A DNA stretch of 56,760 nt from Actinomycetota bacterium (GCA_013695465.1 JACDAL010000106.1:1-56760), one strand, 5' to 3'; shown: positions 10,409-21,234, numbered from the stretch's first letter. The notes: generated from the sequence alone by a model not told the origin. Made by a program: numbers and translations.

Positions 10409-11164
10409 TCAACTTGAATCACGCCTGGTCAGGACCTCGTGACCCTCCTCGGTGATCGCCACGGTGTGCTCAAAATGAGCAGACAGCCCGCCGTCCGCCG
10501 TCACCACCGTCCAGCCGTCGTCGAGAGCTTTGGTGGCCGCCCCGCCGGCGTTGATCATGGGCTCGATTGCCAAAGTCATCCCCGCCCCCAGGATTTCCCG
10601 GCGACCCGGGGGACCGTAGTTGGGAATCTGTGGGTCTTCGTGCAGCGCGCGACCGACTCCATGACCCACGTACTCCCGCACCACGGAGAACCCCGCCTGG
10701 ATGGCAACCTGTTCGACGGCGTGGCCGACGTCGCCCAAGCGCCGACCCGGATAACACTGTTCGATGGCCGCATCGAGAGACCTCTCACCCGCTTCGAGCA
10801 ACCGCTCCGCGTCGTCAGATATTGCTCCCACAGGAAATGTCCAGGCGGAATCGGCGTGAAGACCCTGGTAGAAAGCCCCGACATCCAACGACACGACGTC
10901 GCCCTCCTGTAGTACGTGGTCTGAAGGGATCCCATGAACGATGACGTTGTTGGGCGAGGAGCAGATCGAACCGGGGAAACCCTTGTACCCCTTGAACGAG
11001 GGTTTTCCGCCGGACGAAACAATCGCGCTCTCCGCTATTGCATCGAGGTGGCGCGTGGTCACGCCCGGTCGCAGAGCCTCCTGAAGCCGCAGAAGCGTAT
11101 CGCTCACCATCACACCCGCCTTACGCATGATGACAAGCTCCTCGGGCGACTTCTTGTAAATCAT
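10409..11164 (-). CDS. map: type I methionine aminopeptidase
   Basis: CSSPNNVIVHGIPSDHVLQEGDVVSLDVGAFYQGLHADSA; YVGHGVGRALHEDPQIPNYG. Confidence 0.96.
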   Translation of the reverse strand: MIYKKSPEELVIMRKAGVMVSDTLLRLQEALRPGVTTRHLDAIAESAIVSSGGKPSFKGYKGFPGSICSSPNNVIVHGIPSDHVLQEGDVVSLDVGAFYQGLHADSAWTFPVGAISDDAERLLEAGERSLDAAIEQCYPGRRLGDVGHAVEQVAIQAGFSVVREYVGHGVGRALHEDPQIPNYGPPGRREILGAGMTLAIEPMINAGGAATKALDDGWTVVTADGGLSAHFEHTVAITEEGHEVLTRRDSS

Positions 11165-11790
11165 CTCAGGCTGTCCACGATGCGGGAGAAGACCTCGTCG
11201 GGGGATCCCATCCCATCTATCATGTGCAGCACGCCCTGGTAGTGGGACTTCAAGGGTTCGGTCTGATCATGATAGAGACGCAGCCGCTTCTTGACGTTCT
11301 CCGGAGCGTCGTCCGCACGCCTCTCGACCTGCCCCCCACAGCGGTCGCAAGTCCAGTCTTCCTCCGGCGGGGCGTCCTCATGGTAGTTGCGGCCGCAGTT
11401 CGAGCACACTCTTCGCCCCACGATCCTTTGCAGGGACACTTCTTCCGGCACCTCCAGCGCGAGTACCGCTTCGATCTCGGCCGAGTGTTCGGCAAGCACC
11501 TTGTCAAGAGAATCGGCCTGCGAGATATTACGCGGAAACCCGTCGAGCAGGAAGTCATCGAAATTCTTCGCCTCCAGACGCTCGCTTACCACCGCCAAGG
11601 TCACATCATCGGGTACCAATTTGCCCTCGTCCACGAATTCCTTCGCCTTAATTCCCACGTCGGTCTTCTCGGAGATGGCCCAACGAAACATGTCTCCGGT
11701 GGCGATCGCGTCGAGGCCGAATTCCTCGGCAACGCGCCTCCCTTGCGTTCCTTTGCCTGCCCCTTGAGGGCCAAAGATAAGAAGTCGCAT
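11161..11790 (-). CDS. adk: adenylate kinase with Cys4 lid
   Basis: MRLLIFGPQGAGKGTQGRRVAEEFG; CSNCG...CDRCGG lid. Confidence 0.97.
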   Translation of the reverse strand: MRLLIFGPQGAGKGTQGRRVAEEFGLDAIATGDMFRWAISEKTDVGIKAKEFVDEGKLVPDDVTLAVVSERLEAKNFDDFLLDGFPRNISQADSLDKVLAEHSAEIEAVLALEVPEEVSLQRIVGRRVCSNCGRNYHEDAPPEEDWTCDRCGGQVERRADDAPENVKKRLRLYHDQTEPLKSHYQGVLHMIDGMGSPDEVFSRIVDSLR

Positions 11791-11838
11791 AGGTCTTGTG
11801 CCCCCGCCTAGCCTATGGACCCGTTAGATGATGCTGCA

Positions 11839-13134
11839 TTATCTCAAGAACCCTTCGTAGTGCCTCATCATCAGTTGAGATTCGATCTGCTTCATCGTTT
11901 CGAGCGCCACGCCCACCGTGATCAGGATCGACGTTCCTCCGAAGGGAAGCGCCTGCAGCCCAAAGGCGCGCAATGCAATTGATGGAAGCAAGGCGATCGC
12001 AGCAATGAACAGAGCGCCTGGAAGGGTGATTCGAGTGAGGATTCGATCGAGATGCTCGGCCGTCTGCCGACCCGGACGGATGCCGGGAATGAATCCACCG
12101 TACTTTTTCATGTTGTCCGCAACATCCATCGGGTTGAAGCTGATAGCGGTGTAGAAGTAGGCGAAGAACACCACCATCGTGCCGTATAGGATCATGTACA
12201 CGAAGCTGCTCGAGTTGACGAGATGGTTTGTGATGAAGTCCTGAATCACGTCCACCTGCACCACGTTTTGCAGAAGGCTGGGGATGTAGAGGACACTCGA
12301 TGCGAAGATGATCGGGATCACACCGGCCTGGTTCACCTTCAGGGGGATGTAGGTCGACTGCCCCCCCATCTGGCGCCGGCCGACAATCCGCTTGGCGTAC
12401 TGAACGGCAATCCTTCTTTGGCCCTGCTCCATCATGACGATCGCAAGAATGATCCCGATACCCATCAGCACGATCACGCTGAACAGTACAGGTCCGCCCT
12501 GATCGAGAATTGCCTTCCCCTCGCTGGGGAGAGTCGACACAATCGACGCGAAGATCAAAATTGACATGCCGTTACCGATGCCTCGTTGGGTGATGAGCTC
12601 ACCGAGCCACATGATCAGCGCCGTACCGGCCGTCAGAGACATGACGATGAGCCCTACTCGCGGTCCCGAGAAACGAGGTATGAGATCGATCGGCTGCCCT
12701 CCCGGCCCCTGAATCTGCCCGCTGTGAAACAAGAACGCCAGCCCGGTCGACTGCAAAATTGCCAGTAACACAGTTAGATAACGGGTCCACTGCGTGATCT
12801 TCTTGTAGCCGGCCTCGCCTTCCTTGGACCATGCCTCGAGCTTGGGAATCACGGCCGTCAAGAGCTGCATGATGATGGACGATGTGATGTAGGGCATGAT
12901 TCCCAGGGCGAAGATCGCCATCTGGGTCAGCGCGCCGCCCGAAAACAGATTGATGAAGTCGAATACCCCGCCTTGTGCTCCTCTGGCGAAGGCTTGTGCG
13001 GCTTGGACGTCGATGCCCGGTGTAGGGACGTGGGCGCCAAACCGATACACCCCAATGATCAGCAGAGTGAACAGGATCTTCTTGCGTAGGTCGGGAACTT
13101 TGAAAGCATTGACGAAGGCTCCAAGCAGGTTCAT
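11839..13134 (-). CDS. secY: preprotein translocase subunit SecY
   Basis: Multi-TM protein, GVYRFGAHVPTPGID, GFIPGIRPGRQTAEHLDRILTRIT. Confidence 0.97.
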   Translation of the reverse strand: MNLLGAFVNAFKVPDLRKKILFTLLIIGVYRFGAHVPTPGIDVQAAQAFARGAQGGVFDFINLFSGGALTQMAIFALGIMPYITSSIIMQLLTAVIPKLEAWSKEGEAGYKKITQWTRYLTVLLAILQSTGLAFLFHSGQIQGPGGQPIDLIPRFSGPRVGLIVMSLTAGTALIMWLGELITQRGIGNGMSILIFASIVSTLPSEGKAILDQGGPVLFSVIVLMGIGIILAIVMMEQGQRRIAVQYAKRIVGRRQMGGQSTYIPLKVNQAGVIPIIFASSVLYIPSLLQNVVQVDVIQDFITNHLVNSSSFVYMILYGTMVVFFAYFYTAISFNPMDVADNMKKYGGFIPGIRPGRQTAEHLDRILTRITLPGALFIAAIALLPSIALRAFGLQALPFGGTSILITVGVALETMKQIESQLMMRHYEGFLR

Positions 13135-13137
13135 TCG

Positions 13138-13587
13138 TCAGGACCTCCCACGCGCGACGATCTCGACCTTGCCTCCGGCCGCCTCGATCTTCTGCCTGGC
13201 TGCAGCGCTGAAGGCGTGCGCCTTAACCGTCACGGCCCGATCGATATCTCCCTGGCCCAGGACCTTGATGATCCTGTCTCGCTTGCGGACCAGCCCGGTC
13301 ACCCTGAGCTCGGCCGGTCCGATCTCAGACGACTCGATCCGGGCCAGCTCGGAGACGTTGACCGCCCCGTAGGCGACGCGGTTGATGGGTTTGAACCCTT
13401 TGCGCTTGGGCAGTCGGCGCACGAGTGGCATCTGGCCGCCCTCAAAAAACAGAGGCACACTGCCGCGCGCCCGGGTACCCTTACTTCCGCGACCTGCGGT
13501 TTTTCCGCGGCCCGATCCTTCTCCGCGACCGACCCGCCTGCGCGCTCTACGAGCCCCCTGTGGTGGCTTCAGCTCGTGCAGTTTCAT
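13138..13587 (-). CDS. rplO: 50S ribosomal protein L15
   Basis: MKLHELKPPQGARRARRRVGRGEGSGRGKTAGRGSKGTRAR. Confidence 0.96.
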   Translation of the reverse strand: MKLHELKPPQGARRARRRVGRGEGSGRGKTAGRGSKGTRARGSVPLFFEGGQMPLVRRLPKRKGFKPINRVAYGAVNVSELARIESSEIGPAELRVTGLVRKRDRIIKVLGQGDIDRAVTVKAHAFSAAARQKIEAAGGKVEIVARGRS

Positions 13588-13772
13588 ATCTCCTCGATCT
13601 CCTCAACCGTCACTAGATGCTCCACGGCCTTGATCATGCCCCTAATCTCGGGCTTGTCTTCGTGAACCACGCTGTGGCCGATGCGCCTGATGCCGAGAGC
13701 ACGCAAGGTCCCGCGCTGCCGCGCCCCTCGGTCCAGGGCGGAGCGCACTTGCACCACCTTGAGCCTGATCAT
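13584..13772 (-). CDS. rpmD: 50S ribosomal protein L30
   Basis: IRLKVVQVRSALDRGARQRGTLRALGIRRIGHSVVHED. Confidence 0.94.
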   Translation of the reverse strand: MIRLKVVQVRSALDRGARQRGTLRALGIRRIGHSVVHEDKPEIRGMIKAVEHLVTVEEIEEI

Positions 13773-13775
13773 CTG

Positions 13776-13972
13776 GTGCTCCGAACCGGAAATACGGCGT
13801 GAACCGAGAGGGTCACTGCGCCCCCGATTGAATCCCGATCCCGACCTCGGCGGAGCCGTTTCGCCAGGCGCGAAGAGCGCTGCGTACCTGGAAGGGAGGT
13901 GAGCGACGAAGTAACGCCGCTAGCGGGGATGCAGAGGCGCTCGAATGCCACCGGATTTCGGGCGAGGTGCAC
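13776..13972 (-). repeat. Long-hairpin intergenic element, copy 3 (rpsE-rpmD)
   Basis: Ends GTGCACCTCGCCCGAAATCCGG / CCGTATTTCCGGTTCGGAGCAC; shares GTCGCTCAC..CCTTCCAGGTACGC and GGCTCCGCCGAGGTCGGGATCGGGATTC blocks with the other copies. Confidence 0.85.
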
Positions 13973-14539
13973 TCAGGAAGCCGATGATCCGGCGGGACTT
14001 GCGCCGCGCAGCAGGTACGGGGGGGCGACTTCCTCGGGGAGCTTGCCTCTCTTGCGAGCGATCTCCTCCGCAGTCTTGATTCCCTGCAGCGCCTTAACGG
14101 TAGCGTGCACGATATTGATGGGGTTGCTCGAACCAAGCGATTTCGAGAGTATGTCCCGGATCCCGGCGCACTCGACGACGGCGCGCACGGGACCTCCCGC
14201 GATTACTCCGGTTCCCGGAGAAGCTGGCTTCAAAAGAACAACGGCGGCCGAGTCCTCGCTGATTATTTCATGGATGATCGTTTTACCAATCATGGGAACC
14301 GTGAAGAAGTTCTGCTTCGCTTCCTCGATGCCTTTCTGGATCGCAGCCGGAACCTCCCGTGCCTTGCCATAACCGACGCCGACGCGGCCGGCTCCATCCC
14401 CCACTACCACCAGCGCAGTGAAGGAGAACCGGCGGCCGCCTTTGACCACCTTGGCAACTCGGTTGATCGAGACAACGCGCTCCTCGTACTGGTTGCGATC
14501 GTCGTCCCTTTGGGAACGACCTCCCGAACCTCTTGCCAT
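13973..14539 (-). CDS. rpsE: 30S ribosomal protein S5
   Basis: [50 protein letters not shown]. Confidence 0.97.
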   Translation of the reverse strand: MARGSGGRSQRDDDRNQYEERVVSINRVAKVVKGGRRFSFTALVVVGDGAGRVGVGYGKAREVPAAIQKGIEEAKQNFFTVPMIGKTIIHEIISEDSAAVVLLKPASPGTGVIAGGPVRAVVECAGIRDILSKSLGSSNPINIVHATVKALQGIKTAEEIARKRGKLPEEVAPPYLLRGASPAGSSAS

Positions 14540-14557
14540 TAGCTTTCTCTCCTCCTA

Positions 14558-14737
14558 GTGGTACGTCGCGAAAGTAGCGCGAGTATCAAGGGCGATCCTG
14601 CGCACCAATTTGAATTCCGATTCCGACCTCGGCGGATAAGAATCCCAATTCCGACCTCGGCGGAGCCGTGCCGTGAAACGCAGCCATCGGTGATGCAGGG
14701 CACGACGAATGTGCCGATGATTCCCGTGCAAGGGCAC
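14558..14737 (-). repeat. Long-hairpin intergenic element, copy 2 (rplR-rpsE)
   Basis: Shares CACATTCG..GCCCTGCAT..CCGATGGCTGCGTTTC and GCGCTACTTTCGCGACG with copy 1; contains two tandem CCGCCGAGGTCGGAAT modules. Confidence 0.85.
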
Positions 14738-15087
14738 TAGAAGTCAAGCCCGCCCTCGCGGGCGCCCTCGGCTAGAGACTTGACTCTCCCATGGTAGCGA
14801 AAGCCTCCTCGGTCAAATGTCACCCGCTTGATTCCGGCGTCGGCGGCGCGCGTCGCCACCGCCCGCCCCACCGCTTTCGCCCTGGTCGTCGGGTCGCCGC
14901 CTTCTCGAACTTTTTGGGACGACGCAGACACGAGCGTCCTCCCGGAGGAGTCGTCGATGAGCTGAGCGTAGATCTGCCGGTTGGACCGGTACACCGCGAG
15001 ACGCGGGCGTGCTTCTGTTCCAACCGCCAGCTTTCTCACCCGGCGATGCCGTTTTACCCTGCCCTGCGCCTTCAGGTCCGAAGTCAT
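14737..15087 (-). CDS. rplR: 50S ribosomal protein L18
   Basis: [55 protein letters not shown]. Confidence 0.97.
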   Translation of the reverse strand: MTSDLKAQGRVKRHRRVRKLAVGTEARPRLAVYRSNRQIYAQLIDDSSGRTLVSASSQKVREGGDPTTRAKAVGRAVATRAADAGIKRVTFDRGGFRYHGRVKSLAEGAREGGLDF

Positions 15088-15089
15088 TC

Positions 15090-15635
15090 TTAGCCCCCCG
15101 CCTTCGCGGCCTTACCGGCCTTGCGCTTTATGTGCTCTCCCTCGTACCGGATGCCCTTGGCCTTGTACGGCTCGGGCTTTCTGATCGCTCGGATCTCCGC
15201 CGCAACCTGGCCCACGAGCTCCTTGTCGATGCCCCTCACCACGATCCTCGTTGGAGTCGGGAGCTCGAACTCGATGCCGGAGGGAGCCTTCTTGACAACA
15301 GAATGCGAGAAACCAATCTGGAACTCGATGTCGTCGCCCCGCTTGGCCGCCCGGTAGCCGACCCCATGAATCTCAAGCCGCCTCTCGTAGCCCTGGGTGA
15401 CTCCCTGAACCATATTGGCGACTAAGCTCCGCACCAACCCGTGCAGCGCACGCACTTCCCGCTCGTCGTTGGCGCGCGTGACCCTAATCTCGCCGTCCGA
15501 GCGCTCCAGCGCTATGCCTTTTGGCACTCTCCTGGAGAGTTCCCCGCGAGGCCCTTTGACGGCCACATCCCCGGAGGAAACCGTGACCTCGACTCCCGAG
15601 GGCACACTGATAGGCGCTTGACCTACACGAGACAT
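15090..15635 (-). CDS. rplF: 50S ribosomal protein L6
   Basis: [58 protein letters not shown]. Confidence 0.97.
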   Translation of the reverse strand: MSRVGQAPISVPSGVEVTVSSGDVAVKGPRGELSRRVPKGIALERSDGEIRVTRANDEREVRALHGLVRSLVANMVQGVTQGYERRLEIHGVGYRAAKRGDDIEFQIGFSHSVVKKAPSGIEFELPTPTRIVVRGIDKELVGQVAAEIRAIRKPEPYKAKGIRYEGEHIKRKAGKAAKAGG

Positions 15636-15650
15636 CTTTCGACCTTTCCC

Positions 15651-16049
15651 CTACCAGACATGCGCCAGAACCTCTCCCCCGACGCCCACTCGGCGGGCCT
15701 CTCTGTCGGTCATGACCCCCTGAGAGGTCGAGATGATTGCGATGCCGAGACCACCGAGTACACGGGGCAGTTCGCGCGCTCCCTTGTACACACGCCGCCC
15801 GGGCTTTGAAACCCGGCTAATCCCGGCAATTGCAGACTCCCTGTCTACCGAATAGCGCAGGCGGATCTTGATGTTCGCATGCGTCTCCTCGCGCGAAGTC
15901 TCATAGCTCTGCACAAACCCCTCATCGGCCAAAATCCTGGCGATACTCTCCTTGATCTTAGACGCAGGAATTACAACCTCGTCGTGGGCCGCCGACGACG
16001 CATTACGGATACGCGAAAGCATGTCGGCCACGGGATCGGTCATGCTCAT
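15651..16049 (-). CDS. rpsH: 30S ribosomal protein S8
   Basis: [40 protein letters not shown]. Confidence 0.97.
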   Translation of the reverse strand: MSMTDPVADMLSRIRNASSAAHDEVVIPASKIKESIARILADEGFVQSYETSREETHANIKIRLRYSVDRESAIAGISRVSKPGRRVYKGARELPRVLGGLGIAIISTSQGVMTDREARRVGVGGEVLAHVW

Positions 16050-16053
16050 CTAT

Positions 16054-16239
16054 CTACCAGCTCGCTTTCGTGATACCGGGGATCTCCCCGTTGTGGGCCA
16101 TGTGCCGAAAACACAACCGGCAAAGCCCAAAGCGTCGATACACGGCCCGCGGCCGCCCACAGCGCACACATCGAGAGTAGGCTCGCACCCTGTACTTGGG
16201 TTTCCGTTCTGCCTTGTTCCGCAAGGCCTTCTTCGCCAT
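16054..16239 (-). CDS. rpsN: 30S ribosomal protein S14 type Z (zinc ribbon)
   Basis: [45 protein letters not shown]; CxxC-CxxC. Confidence 0.96.
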   Translation of the reverse strand: MAKKALRNKAERKPKYRVRAYSRCVRCGRPRAVYRRFGLCRLCFRHMAHNGEIPGITKASW

Positions 16240-16812
16240 CTATGCCTCCAACCTTCCGCTCCTGAACGGGAAGCCAAGTGCGCTCAAAAGCGCCCTGCCG
16301 CCCTCATCGTCCTGAGCGGTCGTGACGATCGTGATGTCCATTCCACGGGGGACATCGATGTCGTCGTAGTCGATCTCGGGAAAGACAAGCTGCTCGGTCA
16401 GTCCGAAGCTGTAATTGCCCCGGCCGTCAAAAGACTCCGGGTTCAACCCACGGAAGTCGCGAATACGAGGAAGCACGATCGCCATCAACCGGTCGAGAAA
16501 CTCCCACATTCGATCGCCCCTCATGGTCACGGCCGCTCCAATAGGCATGCCGCGGCGGATCTTGAAAGTCGCCAGCGACTTTCGAGCGTTACGCAGAGTC
16601 GGCTTCTGGCCGGTAATCGTGGTGAGGTCCTTGACCGCACCCTCCAAGAGTCGAGCGTCACGCGATGCGTCTCCTACCCCCATGTTCACTACGATCTTCT
16701 CGGGGCGGGGAACCTGCATGACGTTCTTCAGGCCAAGATCCTTTTGAAGCCTGGGAGTTAACTCTTGGCGATAATGCACTTTGAGCCGGGGTGCATAGGT
16801 AGCCTGGGCCAT
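16240..16812 (-). CDS. rplE: 50S ribosomal protein L5
   Basis: [43 protein letters not shown] overlap with rplX. Confidence 0.96.
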   Translation of the reverse strand: MAQATYAPRLKVHYRQELTPRLQKDLGLKNVMQVPRPEKIVVNMGVGDASRDARLLEGAVKDLTTITGQKPTLRNARKSLATFKIRRGMPIGAAVTMRGDRMWEFLDRLMAIVLPRIRDFRGLNPESFDGRGNYSFGLTEQLVFPEIDYDDIDVPRGMDITIVTTAQDDEGGRALLSALGFPFRSGRLEA

Positions 16813-17135
16813 CACAGCTCCGTCCCGCATTTAACACACACTCGCACTCGCGCCCCCGAGTCATCGACACGATGAGCCACACGCGTAGCTCCGTCGTTGG
16901 GACAGATCAGGGCGACATTCGAAACATCAACCGCGGCCTCCTTGTGTTGAATGCCGCCTTCCTGCCCGCCCCGGCGATTGGGCCGTACCTTCTCGTGCCT
17001 AGTGACGCTGTTCACGCCTTCGACGATCACCTTGCCCCGTTTGGGGAGCACGGCCAGAACACGTCCCTCGGCCCCCAGATCCTTGCCGGAGATCATCCGC
17101 ACCCGGTCGCCCTTCCTGATACTCGCGGATGGCAT
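16812..17135 (-). CDS. rplX: 50S ribosomal protein L24
   Basis: [37 protein letters not shown]. Confidence 0.95.
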   Translation of the reverse strand: MPSASIRKGDRVRMISGKDLGAEGRVLAVLPKRGKVIVEGVNSVTRHEKVRPNRRGGQEGGIQHKEAAVDVSNVALICPNDGATRVAHRVDDSGARVRVCVKCGTEL

Positions 17136-17503
17136 CAGAGCACCTCCGGAGCAAGGGAAACTATGCGCATGAACCGCCGGTCCCTGAGCTCGCGCGCGAC
17201 GGGGCCGAAGATGCGAGTGCCTCGCGGCTGCATCTGGCCGTCGACGATCACGACCGCGTTGTCGTCGAACTTGATGTAGGACCCGTCGATACGGCGGCGC
17301 TCCTTGGCAGTGCGCACCACTACGGCCTTGACCACATCCGATTTTTTGACGGTACCCCCTGGGATGGCATCTTTGACCGTGCACACGACGATGTCGCCTA
17401 TGCCCGCATAGCGGCGCCGCGTTCCGCCCAAGACCTTTATGACCAAGACCTCACGAGCCCCGGTGTTATCTGCAACACGACATCTGGTTTCCTGCTGGAT
17501 CAC
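17135..17503 (-). CDS. rplN: 50S ribosomal protein L14
   Basis: [46 protein letters not shown]. Confidence 0.97.
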   Translation of the reverse strand: MIQQETRCRVADNTGAREVLVIKVLGGTRRRYAGIGDIVVCTVKDAIPGGTVKKSDVVKAVVVRTAKERRRIDGSYIKFDDNAVVIVDGQMQPRGTRIFGPVARELRDRRFMRIVSLAPEVL

Positions 17504-17805
17504 TTCGCCTTTTCTACTATCTCGACCACCCGCCAGCGCTTCGTCTTCGACAAAGGCCTCGTTTCGGCGATCCTGACTCGGTCGCCGACTCCTGCCAGGC
17601 TGCTCTCGTCATGCGCCTTCAGACGGGTAGTGCTTCGCACTATTTTTCCGTAGGTGGGGTGCTGGGCGGCGTCTCTAACCTCGACGACAACCGACTTGTC
17701 CATGACATCGGAGACGACGAACCCGGTGCGTACCTTCCGCTTGCCCCGCTCACTGATCTCGCTCGCTTCACTACTCACAAGCTCATTCTCCTTAGTGCTC
17801 CGCAT
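17500..17805 (-). CDS. rpsQ: 30S ribosomal protein S17
   Basis: [42 protein letters not shown]; start uncertain. Confidence 0.93.
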   Translation of the reverse strand: MRSTKENELVSSEASEISERGKRKVRTGFVVSDVMDKSVVVEVRDAAQHPTYGKIVRSTTRLKAHDESSLAGVGDRVRIAETRPLSKTKRWRVVEIVEKAK

Positions 17806-18019
17806 TGGAATGCTCCACACCTGCTTCACCGAGCTCGCGCTCTCTCAGAACGGTCTTGATGCGCGCTATCTCTCTACGTAGCTGGCGCAGTCTCCTGTAG
17901 TTCTCGAGCTGCCCGGTGGCGTGCTGGAAACGAAGATTGAAGAGTTCCTCGCCCGTCTCCGCTAGCGCCTGCTCGATCTCTTCGATCGAGAGCTCTCTGA
18001 GCTCGGCTGCCGACGCCAT
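17792..18019 (-). CDS. rpmC: 50S ribosomal protein L29
   Basis: [40 protein letters not shown]. Confidence 0.95.
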   Translation of the reverse strand: MASAAELRELSIEEIEQALAETGEELFNLRFQHATGQLENYRRLRQLRREIARIKTVLRERELGEAGVEHSNAEH

Positions 18020-18021
18020 CG

Positions 18022-18447
18022 CTAGGTAACCTCCAGAGTCTGCTCGCGTGTCACGAACTTGCACTTCACTGGAAGCTTGTGGGCGGCCAGCCGAATGGCC
18101 TCCTTGGCCAATGGCTCCGGCACACCGGCCAGCTCGAACATGACGCGCCCGGGTTTGACCACGGCTACCCAGCTCTCCGGGTTCCCCTTGCCCGACCCCA
18201 TTCTTGTCTCCGCAGGCTTCTTTGTTACCGGCTTGTCGGGGAAGATCGTGATCCAAACCTTGCCGCCACGACGGATATGCCGGGTCATCGCGATACGCGC
18301 CGCCTCGATCTGTCGGTTTGTGATCCAACCAGCTTCCAGAGTCATCAGTCCGTAGTCACCAAACTTGACCGACGTCCAACCCTTGGATTTGCCGCGCCTT
18401 TTCCCGCGCTGGACTTTTCTGTGCTTTACCTTCTTCGGCTGCAGCAT
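18022..18447 (-). CDS. rplP: 50S ribosomal protein L16
   Basis: [51 protein letters not shown]. Confidence 0.97.
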   Translation of the reverse strand: MLQPKKVKHRKVQRGKRRGKSKGWTSVKFGDYGLMTLEAGWITNRQIEAARIAMTRHIRRGGKVWITIFPDKPVTKKPAETRMGSGKGNPESWVAVVKPGRVMFELAGVPEPLAKEAIRLAAHKLPVKCKFVTREQTLEVT

Positions 18448-18449
18448 GG

Positions 18450-19349
18450 CTACTGCTCCCTCGTTGGGGGCTCGCCGGAAGCGGCCCCGGTAGCAGGCGT
18501 GACGGCCGACTGTGCCTCCGGCGTTTCGGACACGCTAGCGGCCGAGGTCACCTGGGGGGCGGCCGGAGCCGGTGTTTTTTGGGGGTTGGGTGCGCGCGCT
18601 TGCTGCGACCGACGGGCGCGCTCTTCAGCACCACGTCCCACGGTCTCGCCTGCGGCCAGTGCGGCTTCACGCCGTAACCGGGCGGTGTCTCGCGCAGTGG
18701 CATAGATGTCCTGGAACGGACCCTTGTAGATCCATACCTTAACTCCGATGCGACCGAAGGTCGTGCGAGCCTCGTGAAATCCATAGTCGATGTCGGCGCG
18801 AAGCGTATGCAGAGGCATCTGTCCGTCGATGTACCACTCGGAACGGCTCATCTCCGCTCCGCCCAGCCGCCCGGAGCATTGCACCCGCACGCCCTTGGCG
18901 CCGTGGCGCATCGCGGTTCCAACGGCTTTCTTCATCGCTCGTCTGAACGACACTCTGCTGGCGAGTTGCTCTGCGACGCCTTGCGCGATCAGCTTTGCAT
19001 CCAGCTCTGGCTGCTTAACCTCGATGATATTGAGCCTCACGTCCACCGGTCGTCCGTAGAGCTTTGACTCCATCCGCTCGAGCTGAGAGCGCAGGCGCTC
19101 GGCCTCAGTTCCTCTGCGGCCGATCACGATGCCCGGACGCGCGGTGTGAGTGTCAACACGCACGCGTTCTCTGGTTCGCTCGATCTCGATTCGGCTGATG
19201 CCCGCATGGGGGAGCTGGCCCAGCAAATACTCTCGCACCCGCAGATCGGCCTCTAGATAGTCGCGGTACTGCTTCTCGGAGTACCAACGCGACTTCCAGT
19301 CGGTATAGATACCAAGTCTGAAGCCGTACGGGTGGACCTTCTGCCCCAT
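18450..19349 (-). CDS. rpsC: 30S ribosomal protein S3 with Ala/Pro-rich C-terminal extension
   Basis: [25 protein letters not shown]-type region; [32 protein letters not shown]. Confidence 0.97.
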   Translation of the reverse strand: MGQKVHPYGFRLGIYTDWKSRWYSEKQYRDYLEADLRVREYLLGQLPHAGISRIEIERTRERVRVDTHTARPGIVIGRRGTEAERLRSQLERMESKLYGRPVDVRLNIIEVKQPELDAKLIAQGVAEQLASRVSFRRAMKKAVGTAMRHGAKGVRVQCSGRLGGAEMSRSEWYIDGQMPLHTLRADIDYGFHEARTTFGRIGVKVWIYKGPFQDIYATARDTARLRREAALAAGETVGRGAEERARRSQQARAPNPQKTPAPAAPQVTSAASVSETPEAQSAVTPATGAASGEPPTREQ

Positions 19350-19351
19350 GC

Positions 19352-19807
19352 CTATTCGTTCCCTTCATCTTGGCGTCCCCGACTCCGCCTCGTTCTGCGG
19401 CGGGAGGTCGCGGGAGCCGCAACTTCCACTGCCGCACGGACGGCCCCTTCCACGCGGCCCACGACCACGGAGATATGGCACGTTCGCTTGCGCACCCGAG
19501 TTGCCCGTCCCAGCGCGCGAGGTCGAAAACGCCTCAAAGTCGGTCCTTCATCAACCCACGCTCGGACCACGATGAGCTCGTCCGCCGGAAGCTCGTGATT
19601 GTGCTCGGCGTTGGCAACGGCTGAGTCCAGGACCTTTGCGATCGGTGTCGACGCCGCTCGTGTGGAGAACCGCAGCACCCGCCGCGCATCATCGACATGA
19701 CGGCCTCGAACGAGATCTACTACCTGTCGCGCTTTGGTGGGAGAGATTCTGACGTACCTAGCCGTGGCGCGCGCTTCTTGCGCTTCGCCGGCCGTTCTGA
19801 CAGCCAC
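19352..19807 (-). CDS. rplV: 50S ribosomal protein L22
   Basis: [34 protein letters not shown]. Confidence 0.95.
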   Translation of the reverse strand: MAVRTAGEAQEARATARYVRISPTKARQVVDLVRGRHVDDARRVLRFSTRAASTPIAKVLDSAVANAEHNHELPADELIVVRAWVDEGPTLRRFRPRALGRATRVRKRTCHISVVVGRVEGAVRAAVEVAAPATSRRRTRRSRGRQDEGNE

Positions 19808-20088
19808 TATCTCATCCTCGCCGAGCGCTCCGAGCCGCCGTGGGTCCGGAAAGCTCGCGTAGGAGCGAACTCACCCAGCTTGTGACCCACCATGGATTCG
19901 GTGACGTAGATCGGGACGTGCTTCCGGCCGTCATGCACCGCGATCGTGTGGCCCACCATCTCTGGAATCACAGTCGATCGCCTCGACCACGTCTTGATAA
20001 CTCTTTTCTGGTTTCTATTGTTCATCTCGACTACCTTCACCAACAGATGGTCGTCGACGAACGGGCCCTTCTTCAGGCTCCGAGGCAC
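19807..20088 (-). CDS. rpsS: 30S ribosomal protein S19
   Basis: [65 protein letters not shown]. Confidence 0.97.
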   Translation of the reverse strand: MPRSLKKGPFVDDHLLVKVVEMNNRNQKRVIKTWSRRSTVIPEMVGHTIAVHDGRKHVPIYVTESMVGHKLGEFAPTRAFRTHGGSERSARMR

Positions 20089-20918
20089 TATCTCCCTCTC
20101 TTCTTACGTCTACGCCGCACGATGAGCGCATCAGACTGCTTCTTCTTTCGAGTACGCCCCTCCTTCTTGCCCCAGGGACTCACCGGGTGCCGGCCCCCCG
20201 ACGCCTTGCCCTCGCCTCCGCCTAGGGGATGGTCGACCGGGTTCATTGCCACTCCCCTGACCGATGGTCGCTTGCCCTTCCACCGAGCACGACCTGCCTT
20301 GCCGATCGAAATGAGCTCGGCCTCCGCGTTTCCCACCTGACCGACGGTGGCCCGGCAGTCCATCGCCACCATTCGCATCTCGCCCGAAGGGAGTCTCAGG
20401 GTCGCACGGGGGCCCTCTTTGGCGACAAGCTGGACCGACGAACCGGCCGAGCGCGCCATCTTTCCTCCACCACCGGGCTTGAGCTCGACGTTGTGTACGA
20501 CGGTTCCGACCGGGATATTCCGCAGCGGAAGAGCGTTTCCCACTTGAATGTCTGCCTTGGCGCCCGATTCAACAGTAGCCCCGACCCGGAGTCGGTGAGG
20601 AAGCAGTATGTAGCGCTTCTCCCCATCCACGTAATGCAACAGGGCGATGCGGGCATTACGGTTGGGATCGTATTCCACATGCGCAACTTTTGCAGGAATT
20701 CCGTCCTTGTCGCGACGGAAGTCCACGATCCGGTAGCGAACCTTGTTGCCACCACCCTGATGGCGCGTGGTAATGCGGCCATAGCTGTTGCGCCCGCCCT
20801 TCGAAGGCTTCGGCTTGAGTAGGGACTTCTCGGGTCTCGAACGCGTCACATCGGCATAGTCGGAGTGACTCTGGAAGCGGCGTCCCGCCGAGGTCGGCTT
20901 GGCTTTACGAATTGGCAT
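20088..20918 (-). CDS. rplB: 50S ribosomal protein L2
   Basis: [53 protein letters not shown]. Confidence 0.97.
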   Translation of the reverse strand: MPIRKAKPTSAGRRFQSHSDYADVTRSRPEKSLLKPKPSKGGRNSYGRITTRHQGGGNKVRYRIVDFRRDKDGIPAKVAHVEYDPNRNARIALLHYVDGEKRYILLPHRLRVGATVESGAKADIQVGNALPLRNIPVGTVVHNVELKPGGGGKMARSAGSSVQLVAKEGPRATLRLPSGEMRMVAMDCRATVGQVGNAEAELISIGKAGRARWKGKRPSVRGVAMNPVDHPLGGGEGKASGGRHPVSPWGKKEGRTRKKKQSDALIVRRRRKKRGR

Positions 20919-20931
20919 CGGTCGGCATCTC

Positions 20932-21234
20932 CTAGGACTGCTCGAAGATCTCTATGCTGTCGCCCTCGGCTAGTTTGACCACAGCGCGCTTGCTATCCGG
21001 CCGTTTCCCCTGGGCGTATCTGAAGCGCTTCACCTTGCCCTTGCGGTTGAGCGTGTTGACCTTGATTACACGCACGTCCCATATCGACTCGACCGCCTGG
21101 CGAATCTCGGTCTTGTTTGCGCCCGGGTGAACCAGAAAGGTGTAGGCGTTGCTATCGATGAGCGAATACGACTTCTCGCTGACGACCGGGGTCAGGATGA
21201 CGCTGCGAGGATCTCCCTTGGTCGAGGGACTCAC
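20932..21234 (-). CDS. rplW: 50S ribosomal protein L23
   Basis: [50 protein letters not shown]. Confidence 0.96.
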   Translation of the reverse strand: MSPSTKGDPRSVILTPVVSEKSYSLIDSNAYTFLVHPGANKTEIRQAVESIWDVRVIKVNTLNRKGKVKRFRYAQGKRPDSKRAVVKLAEGDSIEIFEQS

